From: Candidatus Dadabacteria bacterium
GTDB taxonomy: Bacteria > Desulfobacterota_D > UBA1144 > Nemesobacterales > UBA2774
Direction of reading: 5' to 3'
DNA: 7,677 nucleotides
Assembly: GCA_030632765.1 (NCBI GenBank)
Contig: DAOVUC010000072.1
Span: forward strand, 1-7,677
In this document: positions 7,114-7,677 of the stretch, one piece after another
Layout: every line of letters starts with the position of its first letter
How positions within the stretch are numbered: position 1 is the first letter of the stretch
The notes under the pieces: model-generated
Told to the model about the DNA's origin: nothing
Database searches by the model: none
What the model saw: only the letters and a program-made list of their open reading frames with translations
Program-made: the position numbers and the translations under genes

Positions 7114-7127
7114 CCTTTAATTAAAGG
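7114..7127. promoter_or_regulatory. perfect 14-bp palindrome upstream of the barrel gene
   Basis: CCTTTAATTAAAGG is a perfect inverted repeat whose nearer end is 26 bp upstream of the barrel start codon at 7087. Position and symmetry would suit a dimeric repressor or activator site. With no spacer it is not a hairpin terminator in this form. I see no convincing -35/-10 pair to anchor it. Confidence 0.3.
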
Positions 7128-7280
7128 TAAAGGTGTTTAGTTCATTTTTGGACTAGGCTGTAAAAAACTTAGTCATGACATTAAAAAAGCTACAGGAAAT
7201 AATAAGCGGAAGCAAATATACTGCTCCCCATTAAGAACCTAGTAGAATTAAGCTAGTAAAATTTGTAGAAAAAGCTATAG

Positions 7281-7307
7281 GGAGCGGGCGACGGGATTCG
7301 AACCCGC
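7281..7307 (-). pseudogene. 3' end of a tRNA-Gly-like gene (T arm plus acceptor strand) without its 5' half
   Basis: On the minus strand GCGGG TTCGAAT CCCGT (7307-7291) is a standard 5-bp T stem with a canonical seven-base T loop. The acceptor 3' strand CGCCCGC (7290-7284) follows, then T73 and CC. U73 with a CGCCCGC acceptor strand is what bacterial tRNA-Gly ends look like. The expected partner strand GCGGGCG, a D arm and an anticodon arm are not found in the preceding 150 nt, where REP-like hairpins sit instead. The terminal A of CCA is replaced by C. I read this as a tRNA remnant or recombination footprint and not a working tRNA. A highly divergent long-variable-arm tRNA is a less likely alternative. 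Confidence 0.6.
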
Positions 7308-7308
7308 G

Positions 7309-7331
7309 CACCCTGAGGCTCTCGAAGGGTG
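7309..7331 (+). repeat. REP-like hairpin 1 (plus orientation)
   Basis: CACCCT (7309-7314) pairs with AGGGTG (7326-7331) around an 11-nt loop beginning GAG and ending CGA. It resembles the widespread CCCTGAG...TCGAAGGG palindromic repeats of bacteria. It begins one base beyond the tRNA T stem. Confidence 0.6.
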
Positions 7332-7346
7332 ATATCCTAAATACTC

Positions 7347-7370
7347 CGTCCTCCGATTGGACTCAGGACG
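7347..7370 (-). repeat. REP-like hairpin 2 (minus orientation)
   Basis: The stem CGTCCT/AGGACG encloses a 12-nt loop which, on the minus strand, starts GAG and ends CGG like hairpin 1. It is therefore in opposite orientation to hairpin 1, 15 bp away, forming an inverted REP pair. An alternative 4-bp stem GTCC/GGAC with a 7-nt loop overlaps it. Confidence 0.55.
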
Positions 7371-7405
7371 AACGGGCTTAAAAACCCACTAACCACCGTC
7401 ATCTC

Positions 7406-7494
7406 GATCAACAAATCCGAGCGTGCGTAGGATTTGGACGCCCCGGTGTGAATCACACTCAAGCCATTTAAAATGGGAAATATGATCAACAAAT
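7406..7494. repeat. 11-bp direct repeat GATCAACAAAT bracketing 67 bp
   Basis: Identical copies lie at 7406-7416 and 7484-7494. Between them are most of hairpin 3, a small GTGTG/CACAC hairpin (7446-7458) and an interrupted palindrome CCATTT-A-AAATGG (7464-7476). The arrangement could be a small inserted unit with a target duplication, or chance in AT-rich DNA. Confidence 0.3.
7412..7436 (+). repeat. REP-like hairpin 3 (plus orientation, divergent)
   Basis: The stem CAAATCC/GGATTTG (7 bp) encloses an 11-nt loop, GAGCGTGCGTA, again starting with GAG directly after the stem. Shared geometry suggests a diverged member of the same family as the two hairpins to its left. Confidence 0.45.
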
Positions 7495-7520
7495 TCTAGT
7501 GGAGAGATCTGGTTTTTGCT

Positions 7521-7564
7521 GTCATTCTGAAGCCTGACCCGGACTCGATCCGGGATCATTTCAG
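7521..7564 (+). repeat. GTCATTC-type repeat, unit A
   Basis: The unit opens GTCATTCTGAAG. CCCGGA/TCCGGG form a 6-bp stem with a 5-nt loop (7538-7554), and an outer stem CTGAA/TTCAG (7527-7531 with 7560-7564) closes it. The opening motif recurs at 7583 and 7620. Confidence 0.6.
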
Positions 7565-7582
7565 GGTCTCATCTTTTAATCT

Positions 7583-7611
7583 GTCATTCCCGAACGTCTT
7601 AATCGGGAATC
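7583..7611 (+). repeat. GTCATTC-type repeat, unit B
   Basis: The unit opens GTCATTCCCGA. A perfect 8-bp stem ATTCCCGA/TCGGGAAT (7586-7593 with 7603-7610) encloses a 9-nt loop. It has the form of the dispersed GTCATTCCCG...CGGGAATCC repeats found in many bacterial genomes. Confidence 0.65.
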
Positions 7612-7619
7612 CACTCTTT

Positions 7620-7654
7620 GTCATTCTGAAGAAGAGAAACGACTGAAGAATCTC
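7620..7654 (+). repeat. GTCATTC-type repeat, unit C
   Basis: The first 12 bases, GTCATTCTGAAG, are identical to unit A. The outer bases ATTCT (7623-7627) and AGAAT (7647-7651) pair, with a purine-rich middle (GAAGAAGAGAAACGACTGA). It matches the common GTCATTCTGA...GAAGAATCTC repeat layout and continues the cluster toward the window edge. Confidence 0.6.
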
Positions 7655-7677
7655 TCTTTATAAGGTGGGGGTATATA

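Larger units (their letters stand above)
7088..7677. other. long intergenic region without protein genes
   Basis: No convincing reading frame with a start signal is visible on either strand. The left part (7088-7280) is AT-rich and holds the upstream region of the barrel gene, including the 14-bp palindrome; beyond that I see nothing clear. The right part is GC-richer and crowded with the tRNA remnant, three REP-like hairpins, a direct repeat and three GTCATTC units. No integrase, transposase or CRISPR repeat is seen. Confidence 0.7.

Noticed and set aside
7281..7444. Complete tRNA, tmRNA or selenocysteine tRNA on the minus strand
   Set aside because: The T arm is clear, but I cannot form a D arm, an anticodon arm with U33, or a matching 5' acceptor; CGGGGCG near 7444-7438 pairs with only five of seven acceptor positions.
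7309..7654. CRISPR array
   Set aside because: Repeats are palindromic, differ in sequence and lack uniform spacer length; no cas gene is present.

Overview
The window looks like chromosomal DNA of a Gram-negative, fairly AT-rich bacterium. Support comes from signal-peptide proteins, an outer-membrane beta-barrel, a Tat translocase subunit, Shine-Dalgarno sequences of the GGAGG type and sigma70-like promoters. The species cannot be fixed from the sequence. The gene mix and the dispersed GTCATTC-type repeats would suit an uncultured deltaproteobacterium-like lineage (Desulfobacterota or Dadabacteria type), but that is inference only.

Layout. At 1-1197 (minus) is most of serA, the long-form 3-phosphoglycerate dehydrogenase, cut at its C-terminus by the window edge. 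A 207-bp divergent intergenic region holds a good serA promoter and a possible tatC -10 box. On the plus strand follow tatC (1405-2163), a CaiC-type ATP-dependent acyl-CoA ligase (2268-3986), an unrecognised secreted protein (4052-4720), a small glycine-zipper envelope protein (4759-5136) and a ZIP-family metal transporter-like membrane protein (5284-6078). The ligase and the two secreted proteins are closely spaced (65 and 38 bp), have strong ribosome binding sites, and may be co-transcribed. A minus-strand outer-membrane beta-barrel gene (6203-7087) converges on the ZIP gene.

From 7088 to the right edge no protein gene is visible. This roughly 590-bp stretch holds a palindrome upstream of the barrel gene, the 3' end of a tRNA-Gly-like gene without its 5' half, three hairpins of one REP-like family packed against it, an 11-bp direct repeat, and three units of a GTCATTC hairpin repeat. 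It reads as a repeat-rich landing zone.

The genes do not form one pathway: serine synthesis, protein export, acyl activation, metal transport and envelope proteins sit side by side. I see no defence system, CRISPR array, integrase or transposase, and no clear new multi-gene system. The points most worth a second look are the truncated tRNA abutting REP hairpins, the ZIP protein lacking several metal ligands, and the ligase with Arg at the usual catalytic Lys position.
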